Assembly (NCBI GenBank): GCA_015065385.1 | Contig: SVQK01000015.1 | Coordinates: forward strand, 1-36,088 | DNA from: Oscillospiraceae bacterium | GTDB taxonomy: Bacteria; Bacillota; Clostridia; Oscillospirales; CAG-272 | DNA length: 36,088 bases | Direction: 5' to 3' | The notes under the pieces: generated by a model | What the model saw: the letters and a program-made list of their open reading frames with translations, nothing else | Databases searched by the model: none | Told to the model about the DNA's origin: nothing | Part shown: positions 18,667 to 26,964 of the stretch, one piece after another | Numbering within the stretch: the stretch's first letter is position 1 | How the letters are laid out: each line of letters starts with the position of its first letter | Made by a program: the position numbers and the translations under genes

Positions 18667-21012
18667 ATGAAAATCCTCATGGTGACCATGTCCATGAATA
18701 TCGGCGGGGCGGAGACCCACATCCTCGAGCTCTGCCGGGAGCTGACCGCAGCCGGGGACGAGATCACGCTTGCGTCGTTCGGCGGCGTCTATGCGGAGGA
18801 AGCCGAAGCCGCGGGCGTCCGGTGCGTTACGCTGCCCCTTCACACCAAGCGTCCCGCCGAAGTGCTCCGATCCTACCGCGGCCTGAAGCAGCTCATCGAG
18901 GAGGAACCCTTCGATCTGGTGCACGCCCACGCCCGGATCCCCGCCTTTATCACGGGCCTCTTGCACGACCGCGTTGTGCTCGAGGGCGGGCGGAAGTTCC
19001 GGTTCGTCACGACGGCGCACCTGAATTTTTCCATCAATCCCCTCTGGCGCGCGGTGTCCCGCTGGGGCGAGCGGGTCATGGCGGTCTCGGACGACATCGC
19101 GGATTATCTGGTCCGGGAATACGGCTATCCCCGGGACCGGGTGCACACCACCATCAACGGGATCGACACGGGGAAGTTCTCGCCCTCCGTCTCCCCCGAG
19201 CCCGTTTTCTCCGCGCTCGGACTGGATCCGGACAGGCGGCGCGTCGTCTATATGAGCCGTCTGGACGCGGACCGGGCGGATCCGGCGTTCCGTCTGGCCG
19301 AAATCGCTCCGAAGCTTGCGGAACGCTTCCCGGACACCGACCTCATCGTCGTGGGCAGCGGCAGCGAGCTCGACCGTCTGCGTCATACCGCCGAAGAGGT
19401 CAACCGGCAGATCCGGGAGAAGACCGGGCGGGAGAAGGACGTCTTCATCGTGGCGGGCGGCGTCTCCAACACCAACGAATACTGCGCGGCGGCGGACGTC
19501 TTCGTGGGCGTGTCCCGCTCCGCGCTCGAAGCGATGGCCGCCGGAAAACCGGTGATCCTGGCCGGCAATCAGGGCTCCCTCGGGATCTTCGGGGAGGACG
19601 TCGCCGAGGCCGCGGTCAGTACCAATTTCTGCTGCCGCGGATACGAACCGGCGGACGGGGAGTCCCTTCTCGGCGATATCGAAGCCCTGCTTTCCCTCGC
19701 GCCGGAGGAGCGGGAGCGAATGGGAGAGAAAAACCGTGCCTTTGTGGAGGAGCGGTACACGGCAAAGCGCATGGCGGACGACTACCGGGAGATGTATCGG
19801 AAGACGCTCGCCTCGCCCGTCCCGTTCCATCTTTCCAAAACGCCCGCGGATCTTCTCGTCAGCGGGTACTACGGATTTGGCAACCTCGGAGACGAAAGCC
19901 TCCTCGACATCATCGCGCAGACGGCGGCGGAAACCATCCCGGGCGTGAAGATCGCCGCCCTGACGCGCAGTCCGCGGTTCGACGCGCGACGCACGGGACT
20001 TTCCTGCGTCAACCGCCTGCTGCTTCCGAAGGTCGCAAAGGAGATCAGGCGGTCCTCCGTGCTGCTCTCCGGCGGCGGGAGCCTCTTGCAGGACGCCACC
20101 TCGCACAGGAGTCTGAAATACTACGCGGGCCTTCTGTCCTACGCGGAGAAGCACGGGACGGCGGCGGTGATTTACGCGAACGGCATCGGGCCGATCCGGG
20201 ATCCGAAGAACCGGGAGCAGGCCGGTCAGGTGGTCCGGGACGCCTCCGCCGTATCCGTTCGGGATTCGGATTCCCGTTCGGAGCTGATTTCCCTCGGCGT
20301 CGGCGCCAGACAGATCCGGGTCACGGCCGACCCCGCCTTCCTCATCCCGCAGGCCTCTCCCGCGCGGATCGCCGCCGTCACCGCGGATCTGGGGATCGAA
20401 GGCCCCTATTTCGCCGTATCCCTCCGCCCCTGCCCGCGGAAATCGAGGGGGGGACGAAAGGCGGATCTCACCGAGGACGACCGGCAGCTGGCCGGACAGG
20501 TGGTCGCCGCGATGCGGGAGATCTGGGTCACATGGCGCGCCATGCCCGTGATCGTTCCCATGCAGCGGAGTCAGGACACTCCTATCTGCGCCCTCGCCGC
20601 CTCGGAGCTGAAACGGTCCGGGGTGCCCGCGGCGCTGTACCGTCCGTCCTCGGCGCAGGATCTGATCGGTTTTCTCAGCGGCGCGGAGTTTGTCGTGGGA
20701 ATGCGCCTCCATGCGGTGATTTTCGCCTCCTCCGCCGGGACGCCGGTGATCGCGCTGTCTTACGATCCCAAGGTGGACGGCATGATGAAGCAGCTCGGAC
20801 AGCCCTACGTCGTGCGGATCCCGGACTTCACCCTCCGCGAGAACCCGCTTTTGTCCTACGACATTCTCGACTGCGCGAAGCAGGTTATGGCGGACCGGGA
20901 GAACATCGTCGCCTCCCTTTCCGAGACCGCCGCCCGGATGCGCGAGCTGTGCCGGGAAGACATGATGACCACGAGGCGGATTTTGAAACAGCAGAAAAAG
21001 ATCCGGCAGTGA
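18667..21012 (+). CDS. GT4 glycosyltransferase fused to CsaB-type polysaccharide pyruvyltransferase
   Basis: A 781-residue two-domain enzyme. Residues about 1-385 form a GT-B glycosyltransferase: the N-terminus SMNIGGAETHILEL, VHAHARIPAFITG, INGIDTGKF, and a donor site with SRSALEAMAAGKPVIL. From about residue 395 a CsaB-like domain begins with VSGYYGFGNLGDESLL, then LLSGGGSLLQD, YANGIGP, SVRDSDS, TADPAFL and GMRLHAVIFA with His682. CsaB adds ketal-linked pyruvate from phosphoenolpyruvate to cell-wall polysaccharide, creating the ligand for SLH-domain surface proteins. One polypeptide may thus both add a sugar and pyruvylate the glycan; this is inference. No SLH gene is in the window. The start at 18667 has AAAAGGA upstream. 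Confidence 0.9.
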   Translation: MKILMVTMSMNIGGAETHILELCRELTAAGDEITLASFGGVYAEEAEAAGVRCVTLPLHTKRPAEVLRSYRGLKQLIEEEPFDLVHAHARIPAFITGLLHDRVVLEGGRKFRFVTTAHLNFSINPLWRAVSRWGERVMAVSDDIADYLVREYGYPRDRVHTTINGIDTGKFSPSVSPEPVFSALGLDPDRRRVVYMSRLDADRADPAFRLAEIAPKLAERFPDTDLIVVGSGSELDRLRHTAEEVNRQIREKTGREKDVFIVAGGVSNTNEYCAAADVFVGVSRSALEAMAAGKPVILAGNQGSLGIFGEDVAEAAVSTNFCCRGYEPADGESLLGDIEALLSLAPEERERMGEKNRAFVEERYTAKRMADDYREMYRKTLASPVPFHLSKTPADLLVSGYYGFGNLGDESLLDIIAQTAAETIPGVKIAALTRSPRFDARRTGLSCVNRLLLPKVAKEIRRSSVLLSGGGSLLQDATSHRSLKYYAGLLSYAEKHGTAAVIYANGIGPIRDPKNREQAGQVVRDASAVSVRDSDSRSELISLGVGARQIRVTADPAFLIPQASPARIAAVTADLGIEGPYFAVSLRPCPRKSRGGRKADLTEDDRQLAGQVVAAMREIWVTWRAMPVIVPMQRSQDTPICALAASELKRSGVPAALYRPSSAQDLIGFLSGAEFVVGMRLHAVIFASSAGTPVIALSYDPKVDGMMKQLGQPYVVRIPDFTLRENPLLSYDILDCAKQVMADRENIVASLSETAARMRELCREDMMTTRRILKQQKKIRQ

Positions 21013-21033
21013 CGCCCGATCCCAAACAGAAAA

Positions 21034-21075
21034 CGTGCGGCCGAACCCGAAAGCGTTCCGCCGCACGATGTTTTT
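21034..21075. terminator. Bidirectional terminator between convergent genes
   Basis: CGTGCGGC (21034-21041) pairs with GCCGCACG (21060-21067), and an inner GAAC/GTTC stem continues it. On the plus strand it is followed by TGTTTTT, on the minus strand by TTTTCTGTTT. It sits between the CsaB fusion gene and the parvulin gene, which converge. Confidence 0.88.
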
Positions 21076-21097
21076 ACTTGATGGGATAAATCTTTCC

Positions 21098-21850
21098 TTA
21101 GATCTTGTCCACCGGGAACAGGAGCTTCAGCTGGTTGATCCGGCTCTGGTAGGCTGCCTGCTGCTTTTCGGTGAGGAGGGCCTGACGGATCTCCTCTTTG
21201 GCGTCCGCGAAGGAGACCGTTCCGCCGTCCTCCTTCTTGTTCAGGCGGATGAGATGCCAGCCGAACTGGGTCTTGACCGGATTCGACAGCTCGCCGGGCT
21301 CCATGGCCGCGCATGCTTCTTCAAATTCCGGCACCATCTGTCCGTGGCCGAATTCCCCGAGGTCGCCGCCCTGCGCTTTGGACGGGCAGGAGGAGTACTG
21401 CTTCGCCGCGTCCTCGAAGGAGAGCTCACCGGACTCAAGCTTGGAGCGGATCTCCGCCGCCTGCTCCTCGGAATCCACCAAAATGTGGCTTGCGGCGAAG
21501 GTGAGGCCTGCCTCGAACTGATCGGGATGCTCGTCGTAGAACTTTTTCAGCTCGTCGTCGGTCACGCGCACCCGCTCGACGGCCTTCTGAATGGCGTAGT
21601 TGGTGAGCATGTCGTCCTTCACGCGCTTGAGCTGCTCCTTGAACGCGGGCTCGCGCTCCATCAGGTTCTTCTGCGCGTCCATGAGAAAGAGGCGGCGCGC
21701 GATGATCTGATCGAGGAGGATGGCGCGGCCCTGCGGATTGTTGTAGGCCTGCGCTCTCTGTCCCATGGAGGCGAGGGCTTCCATGAGATCGCTTTCCATG
21801 ATGGGATTCCCCGCGACCTGCGCGAGGACTCTGTCCTGTCTGTTGTCCAT
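21098..21850 (-). CDS. Parvulin-type peptidylprolyl isomerase without signal peptide
   Basis: A 250-residue protein. The N-terminal helical part (about 1-110) resembles the chaperone region of SurA/PrsA, and residues about 115-205 form a parvulin (PpiC/rotamase) domain: ASHILVDSEEQA, GGDLGEFGHGQMVPEFEEA, and VKTQFGWHLIRL are all typical. Parvulins speed cis-trans isomerisation at proline. Unlike PrsA there is no signal peptide or lipobox (it starts MDNRQDRVLAQVAGNPI), so it should act in the cytosol. AAAGGAAC upstream supports the start. The SDR gene ends 53 bp upstream on the same strand and no promoter is visible between, so they are likely co-transcribed. Confidence 0.9.
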   Translation of the reverse strand: MDNRQDRVLAQVAGNPIMESDLMEALASMGQRAQAYNNPQGRAILLDQIIARRLFLMDAQKNLMEREPAFKEQLKRVKDDMLTNYAIQKAVERVRVTDDELKKFYDEHPDQFEAGLTFAASHILVDSEEQAAEIRSKLESGELSFEDAAKQYSSCPSKAQGGDLGEFGHGQMVPEFEEACAAMEPGELSNPVKTQFGWHLIRLNKKEDGGTVSFADAKEEIRQALLTEKQQAAYQSRINQLKLLFPVDKI

Positions 21851-21903
21851 TTGGGTGTTCCTTTCGGTGATATGATCGGGGATCGGCGTTGTCCGGGCCG
21901 CCG

Positions 21904-22662
21904 TCAGGTCTTCGAGGCCTTCATCATGAGTTTGGTCGGGACCAGCTTTGCGACGGCGCGGTAGAATTTATAGAAGAGGCGGGGCGTGTAGACGGACTGT
22001 CCCCGTTTCGCCGCGGCGAGGGCTCCCTTCGCCACCTTCTCGGGATCGCAGTAGGGGAGCAGCTCGAAGGTCTTCGAATGGCCCTTGATGCCGCCCGCCA
22101 CGATGAAGTCGGTGTCCATCGGGCCGGGGCAGACCGCCGTCGCCGTGATGCCGCGCTTTTTCAGCTCCTCGCCGATGCCGAAGGTGAACGCCGTGACGTA
22201 GGATTTCGTCGCGGAATAGACCGTCATGCGGGCGTTCGGGCAGAAGGAGGCGATGGAGGAAATGTTGATGATGCGTCCTCCCGCGGTCATATAGGGGATG
22301 GCGAGATGGGTGACCGCCGTGAGCCCTTTCAGGTTCAGATCCACCATCTGCACCTGCCGCGCCAGATCGCCCTCTCCCACGTCGCCGAGGAATCCGCAGC
22401 CGGAGTTGTTGATGAGCAGGGCGATTTCGGGGTTGAATTCGGCGAAATAGCGGGACAGCTTGCCGTAGCTCTCGTCCTTCGTCAGATCCAGCGGGAAGAC
22501 CCGGCACTGCTTCGACGGGACAAGGCGGGCGGCGGCGAGTAGCTTCTCCCGGTTCCGGGAGACCAGCCAGTATTCTTCGATGTCCGGAAACGCCTCGGGG
22601 AGGGCTTTGAGAAATTCCTTTCCCAGTCCCGCCGACGCGCCGGTGATCAGAGCGACTTTCAT
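21904..22662 (-). CDS. SDR family oxidoreductase
   Basis: A 252-residue short-chain dehydrogenase/reductase. The nucleotide motif TGASAGLG lies at residues about 7-14, NNSG (for NNAG) around residue 89, the catalytic Ser in NISSIAS around residue 138, and Y-S-A-T-K as the YxxxK pair. VCPGPMDTDF follows as in classical SDRs. Members of this group are often called YqjQ/DltE-like ketoreductases, but the substrate cannot be read from sequence. The C-terminal part is basic and hydrophobic (KFYRAVAKLVPTKLMMK) and may touch the membrane. It has its own promoter upstream and probably co-transcribes the parvulin gene. Confidence 0.9.
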   Translation of the reverse strand: MKVALITGASAGLGKEFLKALPEAFPDIEEYWLVSRNREKLLAAARLVPSKQCRVFPLDLTKDESYGKLSRYFAEFNPEIALLINNSGCGFLGDVGEGDLARQVQMVDLNLKGLTAVTHLAIPYMTAGGRIINISSIASFCPNARMTVYSATKSYVTAFTFGIGEELKKRGITATAVCPGPMDTDFIVAGGIKGHSKTFELLPYCDPEKVAKGALAAAKRGQSVYTPRLFYKFYRAVAKLVPTKLMMKASKT

Positions 22663-22705
22663 AAACGGATCGACCTCGTTTCAGTGATTTTGTTCCGGTG
22701 TCAGT

Positions 22706-22734
22706 ATCATACCACAAACCGCCGGAAGATGCAA
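22706..22734 (-). promoter_or_regulatory. Promoter of the SDR-parvulin pair
   Basis: On the minus strand the -35 TTGCAT (22729-22734), a 17-nt spacer and -10 TATGAT (22706-22711) with extended TGG. The start near 22699 gives a leader of about 37 nt. Confidence 0.8.
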
Positions 22735-22754
22735 GGGGAGCGGGAAATCGCGCG

Positions 22755-23156
22755 TTATCCGCGGATAAAATAGACCGCCGTGGCCGCAATTACCGCCAGC
22801 GCTAAAAATCCCCAGACGGCTGTGGTGAAGACCGCAAAGCCTCCTCCCAGTCCGGTCGCGCGCAGATCCTTCCACCGGAGCGGAACGATGGCGCAGAACA
22901 CCGCCGAATAGACCGGCAGAAGAACCGACAGGGGGATGAGCTTCGGATCGGTGTAGAGGTACAGAAGGCCGAGGATCACCGCCGCCGCGCAGAGGATCAG
23001 CTCGATCACCTTGTATTTGGTAAAGGGGCGGGTGTTCTGCGCGATGTTCAGCCGGTCCGCGCCTTCCTTGGCAAACGCGGCGGCCTCGCGCTCGATTCTT
23101 TCCCGTTTTTCGTCGTCCGGCGTGCGGGGGGCGGAGGCGTTCGGATTTTGTTTCAT
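22755..23156 (-). CDS. Small integral membrane protein, unknown function
   Basis: A 133-residue protein not recognised as a named family. The first ~48 residues are polar and helical (DDEKRERIEREAAAFAKEGADRL), probably cytosolic. Then come about three hydrophobic segments: VIELILCAAAVILGLLYLY, LIPLSVLLPVYSAVFCAIV and FAVFTTAVWGFLALAVIAA. AAAGGAGAA upstream supports the start. Its ATG overlaps the stop of the large exported protein (ATGA), so translation of the two is coupled and they may work together at the membrane. Confidence 0.8.
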   Translation of the reverse strand: MKQNPNASAPRTPDDEKRERIEREAAAFAKEGADRLNIAQNTRPFTKYKVIELILCAAAVILGLLYLYTDPKLIPLSVLLPVYSAVFCAIVPLRWKDLRATGLGGGFAVFTTAVWGFLALAVIAATAVYFIRG

Positions 23157-26100
23157 GTTCTTCTCCTTTGCGGCGTTCTCTCATCGGGTTCGGCGGCCTC
23201 TTCTCCCTCGCTGTCCCGTCTGGTGAGGAGCACGAACACGGCGAAAGAGGCGGCTGTGACAAAGACGAGGACGGGCAGGATCCAGCTGACGTCGCGGTCC
23301 TCCTCCGGCTCGTGCGCGGGGGAGAACACGGCCGCAAGCTCTTCCGGGGTCAGGACCGCGCTGACCGCCGAGACTTTCGACAGCTCGAGCGTCACCGATT
23401 CCCTGGCGTAAACCGCGATGCTCACGAAGTCCGCGCGCCGCCGGTCGTCCCATCCGGACAGCGGACAGCTCAGCCGGAGGATCTCTCCGCACCGGATCTC
23501 GTCCACATGGAACTCCGCGCGCCGGTCGTCCGTGCCGACGGTGAAGACGAGGGAGACCGTCGAGTCTTCCCCCCCGCCGTTGAGCCGAAGATCGAAGACG
23601 AGGGCCTCCACGTCCGTGAGATCGGCCGTGGGTTTCAGGTTGCGCATGACGATCCCCGCCACGCCGTCCTCGCTCTCCTGATACGATACGGACAGCACCC
23701 GCGCCGGTTCGCCGAGGGAGGCGGAAAACGCGTCGCTCAGTTCCGTCGCGCAGGAGAGGGAACCGCCGCCCGGGATCCAGTCGAGCGAATAGTATTTGTC
23801 GGTGAAATCCCAGAGGTCAAAGGCGGAAAATCCCTCGTAGGACACGTCGGTCTGAATGCCCGTGCGGTAGACCGCGTCCCGGTCCCCCGCGCCCTGCTTG
23901 AGCACGTCGTAGAAAGCGTGGTCGTACCGCTGGTTCAGTCCGGCGGGGGAGAAGAAGACCGCCCGTGCGCCTGATCCGCATGACTTGACGAAGTTCCGGT
24001 AGAGCTCCACCGCCATCTCGGAGGGGGCGAACGCGCCGCTCCGCTCGGAGGCCGGTTTGGCGAGATACTCCGCGTACCGGGCGTTCAGCGTGCTCTGGGC
24101 GAGCTGATAGACGTACAAAAGATCCCCCGGGCCGGGGAGGGAGAGGGAATCCAGCTGGGACAGGGTGAGCTTCAGGCCGGCGGGAGCGGAGCTGTCCGAG
24201 CCGCAGAGGGAGAGCAGGGCCCATGGGAAGGTCCCGTTCTGGGCGATCCTGCGGGCGAGCAGCGTCAGAAAGACCCGGCTGTGGACGGCGGACTCCGATT
24301 TCGTCTCATCGATGGGAAGGCAGACGGCGAGATCCGGGATGATCCGGGCAGCGGCGTTGTAGGTGAGGCGGCAGAGGTGGCTGAGGGTTTCCGCCCATGC
24401 GCCGATCGCGGTTTTCGATCCGATCCCGGCGATCTCCGCGTCGTTGACCGGCCCGGGGATTACAAAGCCCGAGGCGTCCGGATACCGCGCGGCGAAGAAC
24501 CGGACCAGCGCGCACCAGAGAGCGGCGGAGGCGGGGGAGTCCGTGTCAGGCACGCGGGCGTCCGGCGCGGTCAGACCCGGGATGGGGGCGTCGATTCGGA
24601 ACCGGAGATAGACCCGGATCCCGGCGGAGAGATAAAACTCCACGTCCCGGTCCAGCGAGGACAGGATCGAGGGATCGAGAGACGCGCTTCGGGGGGAGGT
24701 CTCGCCCGGAACCGCATAGGCTACGGAGGTTCCGCCCGACGCAGAGAGAAGCCCGTCGAGGGAGACGTCCGTGAGAATGTGGAAGGCGTTCGATTCGAAT
24801 ACGCCCGCCGGGAAGGTGTCCGCAAGGCCGAAGGAGGAGACGGCTTCGGAGGTCGTTCTCCCCGCGGCGTCGGCATACCGGGGCGCGGAGAGCAGCAGGA
24901 CCGAGCCTTCGATCTCCGGATCCGGGACGCAGGCGAAGAAGACGCAGGAATCGGCGTTGACCGGAAGGGAGGCGGGCAGGGTGAGGCGCGACTCGAACAT
25001 CGTGGAGATCTTGAACTCCCCGACGAGGACCGCGCTTTCCGGCAGGGGAACGGATCCGCCCGGGGTGAAGAACGCCCCTTCCTCTCCGTCCAGCAGGATC
25101 GGGGAAGGCATGGCGTAAAACCGGAGCTTGCTCCCCGCGAACTTCCGCACCGCGTCCGTGACCATGGATCCGGCAAAGACGACGGTGTCCCCGGACCGCT
25201 CGATGCGGGTGAGCTTTCCGAGCCAGTCGTTTCCGGAGAAGGAGGGGTGCCCGCCCGTATAGATGCGCACCGACCGGATCCGGAACCCGGTGGAAGGCTC
25301 CACGCCCTCGAAGAGAAGGGAGAAGGATCCGATCCCTGACAAAAGATCGACGGGGATCGCGCAGACGTTGTCCCCGGCGGAGAGCTTCACCGGCTGGGAC
25401 CAGACCGTTTCAAGGCCGTCCTTGAAGTCGATGCCCACGGAGAGCCGCCCGTCCGATCCGCTGACCGACGAGAGGATCACCTCGAAGCAGCAGGGAACGC
25501 CCTCCGGAAGATCGTAGGGAACGGCGGGGGGCGCGGAGATCAGGACCCGTCCGTCCCGGTCCGCCTGAGCGGTCAGGGAGGATCCGGAGCCGTAGGACAG
25601 AAGGCCCGCCCCTTCCTCAAAGGAGAACGCCGAATACAGCGCGGCGCGGCGCAGCTCTTCGGTCTGATCCGTCGAAAGAACCGGCGCGGAAAGGAAGGTG
25701 TTCACCGGGTTTGCCTCTTCCCGGATGCGGACGGTCAGGCGGCGCAGATCCCCCGTGACCGCGGACAGATCCATCGTGACGACGGACCAGCCGTTGTCGC
25801 TCTTCACCAGACTGCTCCCGTAGAGGATGCCGGTCCCGTCGATGGGATGGGCGCGGACGGTGAGATCGCAGGTCAGCGTCCCGTCCGAGGTTTCAAGAAC
25901 TGCTGTGAGCGGGAATTCTCCCTCCGCCTCCTCGAAGCAGACTCCGAACCGGAGCGTGCGGTATCCGTCCGCACGGAATTGGAGCTCCGATGAGGACAGA
26001 TCGAGATCGTAAGTAAGCACGTCGGTCTCGCGCTCCTTGTCCGGACGGGGACCGGCGACCACGAAGAAGACCTCCGTCATGTTCGGATCCCCCTCCACCG

Positions 26101-26494
26101 GCGAGCGCAGGGTGTAGCTTTTCCGCACGGGCCCGGAGCAGATCCATTCGTCGGATCCCGGGGCGAGCATGACGGCGCCGCGTCCCGTGGGAAGGAGAGC
26201 CCATGTGTCGGCGATCCCGTCGGTCACATAGGACAGCCCGGAAAACGCGCGCTGTTCCGCGGACTCTTCCGCATCCTCCGGCGCGGCGGACAGCGGGGAC
26301 GATCCGATCGGCCCGGATTCGTCCGTTCCCGTCGTCCCGTCTCCCCCCGTCGGCAGCGGATCCTCCGCGGCGGATACGGAAAGGGCGGCGCGGGCGGCGG
26401 ACGGCATGGGATCGGAGGTCCCCCGCAATCCGGAGCCCACGGCGGAAAACAGCAGGGCGAAAAGCATCGCCGCGGCGGTCAGGCGTTTGTTCAT
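23153..26494 (-). CDS. Large exported membrane-anchored protein, possible glycan-active
   Basis: A 1113-residue protein with an N-terminal signal peptide (KRLTAAAMLFALLFSAVGSG), then a Ser/Gly/Glu/Pro-rich stretch to about residue 80. Several beta-rich segments follow that look like carbohydrate-binding or galactose-binding-like modules. The central part (about 590-860; SSLDRDVEFYLSAGIRVYLRF, GFVIPGPVNDAEI) suggests a TIM-barrel hydrolase-like fold of DUF5722 type; this is weak pattern matching. A C-terminal transmembrane helix (VSWILPVLVFVTAASFAVFVLL, about 1070-1091) and a charged tail anchor it, so most lies outside the cell. AAGGAGGT directly before the ATG is a perfect ribosome site. No convincing promoter was found. 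It overlaps the next gene by four bases. Confidence 0.8.
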   Translation of the reverse strand: MNKRLTAAAMLFALLFSAVGSGLRGTSDPMPSAARAALSVSAAEDPLPTGGDGTTGTDESGPIGSSPLSAAPEDAEESAEQRAFSGLSYVTDGIADTWALLPTGRGAVMLAPGSDEWICSGPVRKSYTLRSPVEGDPNMTEVFFVVAGPRPDKERETDVLTYDLDLSSSELQFRADGYRTLRFGVCFEEAEGEFPLTAVLETSDGTLTCDLTVRAHPIDGTGILYGSSLVKSDNGWSVVTMDLSAVTGDLRRLTVRIREEANPVNTFLSAPVLSTDQTEELRRAALYSAFSFEEGAGLLSYGSGSSLTAQADRDGRVLISAPPAVPYDLPEGVPCCFEVILSSVSGSDGRLSVGIDFKDGLETVWSQPVKLSAGDNVCAIPVDLLSGIGSFSLLFEGVEPSTGFRIRSVRIYTGGHPSFSGNDWLGKLTRIERSGDTVVFAGSMVTDAVRKFAGSKLRFYAMPSPILLDGEEGAFFTPGGSVPLPESAVLVGEFKISTMFESRLTLPASLPVNADSCVFFACVPDPEIEGSVLLLSAPRYADAAGRTTSEAVSSFGLADTFPAGVFESNAFHILTDVSLDGLLSASGGTSVAYAVPGETSPRSASLDPSILSSLDRDVEFYLSAGIRVYLRFRIDAPIPGLTAPDARVPDTDSPASAALWCALVRFFAARYPDASGFVIPGPVNDAEIAGIGSKTAIGAWAETLSHLCRLTYNAAARIIPDLAVCLPIDETKSESAVHSRVFLTLLARRIAQNGTFPWALLSLCGSDSSAPAGLKLTLSQLDSLSLPGPGDLLYVYQLAQSTLNARYAEYLAKPASERSGAFAPSEMAVELYRNFVKSCGSGARAVFFSPAGLNQRYDHAFYDVLKQGAGDRDAVYRTGIQTDVSYEGFSAFDLWDFTDKYYSLDWIPGGGSLSCATELSDAFSASLGEPARVLSVSYQESEDGVAGIVMRNLKPTADLTDVEALVFDLRLNGGGEDSTVSLVFTVGTDDRRAEFHVDEIRCGEILRLSCPLSGWDDRRRADFVSIAVYARESVTLELSKVSAVSAVLTPEELAAVFSPAHEPEEDRDVSWILPVLVFVTAASFAVFVLLTRRDSEGEEAAEPDERTPQRRRT

Positions 26495-26570
26495 GGCGGA
26501 CCTCCTTTCCGAAAATGCCGGTTTGACGGCTCTTGATTCTCATACTGTTTCGCTTCTTAACGGTATGATC

Positions 26571-26892
26571 GTATATAGAACAGCTCTGACAAATTTTATC
26601 TGCACAAACCCACTATGGCCCTCTTGCCCAATGCGCGCCTGAAACGCCGCCGGAGGCCGAGGAGCTTGCTCCGAGCATGGCACAAACTGCACGAATACAG
26701 ATCGCGCGAGGACAGTGGGATACACATTCGATTTTCGATTCAGGCACGAGCTGTTGTCTTATGCCATATGGCCAAGGAAACCCCCGCACGGGGGGAAACC
26801 CAAGTTCGCGCAGCGAATCTTGAGCGGCCATGAGCTGGTGTCCGCGATCGAAGATCGCAGCCCGTGCCTCCCGCCCTGAGCAGGGCATTTTT
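26571..26892 (+). ncRNA. Candidate structured non-coding RNA
   Basis: The 470 bp between the fucosidase stop and the exported-protein start hold no credible gene but many nested pairings. AACAGCTC/GAGCTGTT (26579-26586/26748-26755) encloses CCCACT/AGTGGG (26609-26614/26714-26719), CCTC/GAGG (26620-26623/26708-26711) and GCGCG/CGCGC (26633-26637/26703-26707). Hairpins follow at 26781-26794 (CCCCC/GGGGG), 26802-26821 and 26844-26858 (GCGATC/GATCGC), and the stretch ends in an intrinsic terminator. GGCAC (26743) and GTGCC (26864) could form a pseudoknot. The terminator argues for the plus strand. No good promoter was found, so the 5' end is uncertain. I cannot name the family; a long minus-strand leader of the exported-protein gene is the alternative. 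Confidence 0.55.
26873..26892 (+). terminator. Intrinsic terminator ending the structured region
   Basis: GCCCT (26873-26877) and AGGGC (26882-26886) pair around GAGC, followed by ATTTTT. No plus-strand protein gene precedes it, which is the main sign of an RNA gene here. Confidence 0.7.
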
Positions 26893-26895
26893 CCA

Positions 26896-26940
26896 GAAAC
26901 GCGCAGCGTTTCGTTTCTTATATCCCTTTAGAAAGGATAT
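26896..26940. other. Two further hairpins beyond the terminator
   Basis: GAAACGC/GCGTTTC (26896-26902/26906-26912) with a GCA loop, then ATATCC/GGATAT (26920-26925/26935-26940). They lie just downstream of the fucosidase gene on the minus strand. Neither is followed by a T run on that strand, so they may protect a 3' end rather than terminate. Confidence 0.5.
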
Positions 26941-26964
26941 AGTATCAAATGATGCGCAGAATGC

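Noticed and set aside
18628..21066. Long open frames on both other frames of the GT4-CsaB gene
   Set aside because: The frame at 18667-21012 has all domain motifs; the others are Arg/Gly/Pro-rich shadows.
26523..26577. Possible plus-strand promoter for the RNA candidate (TATGAT, TATATA boxes)
   Set aside because: No -35-like element at 15-19 nt from either box, so the promoter is left unassigned.
26613..26888. 91-residue minus-strand frame in the structured region
   Set aside because: No ribosome site and no family resemblance, and its sequence is better explained by the paired stems.
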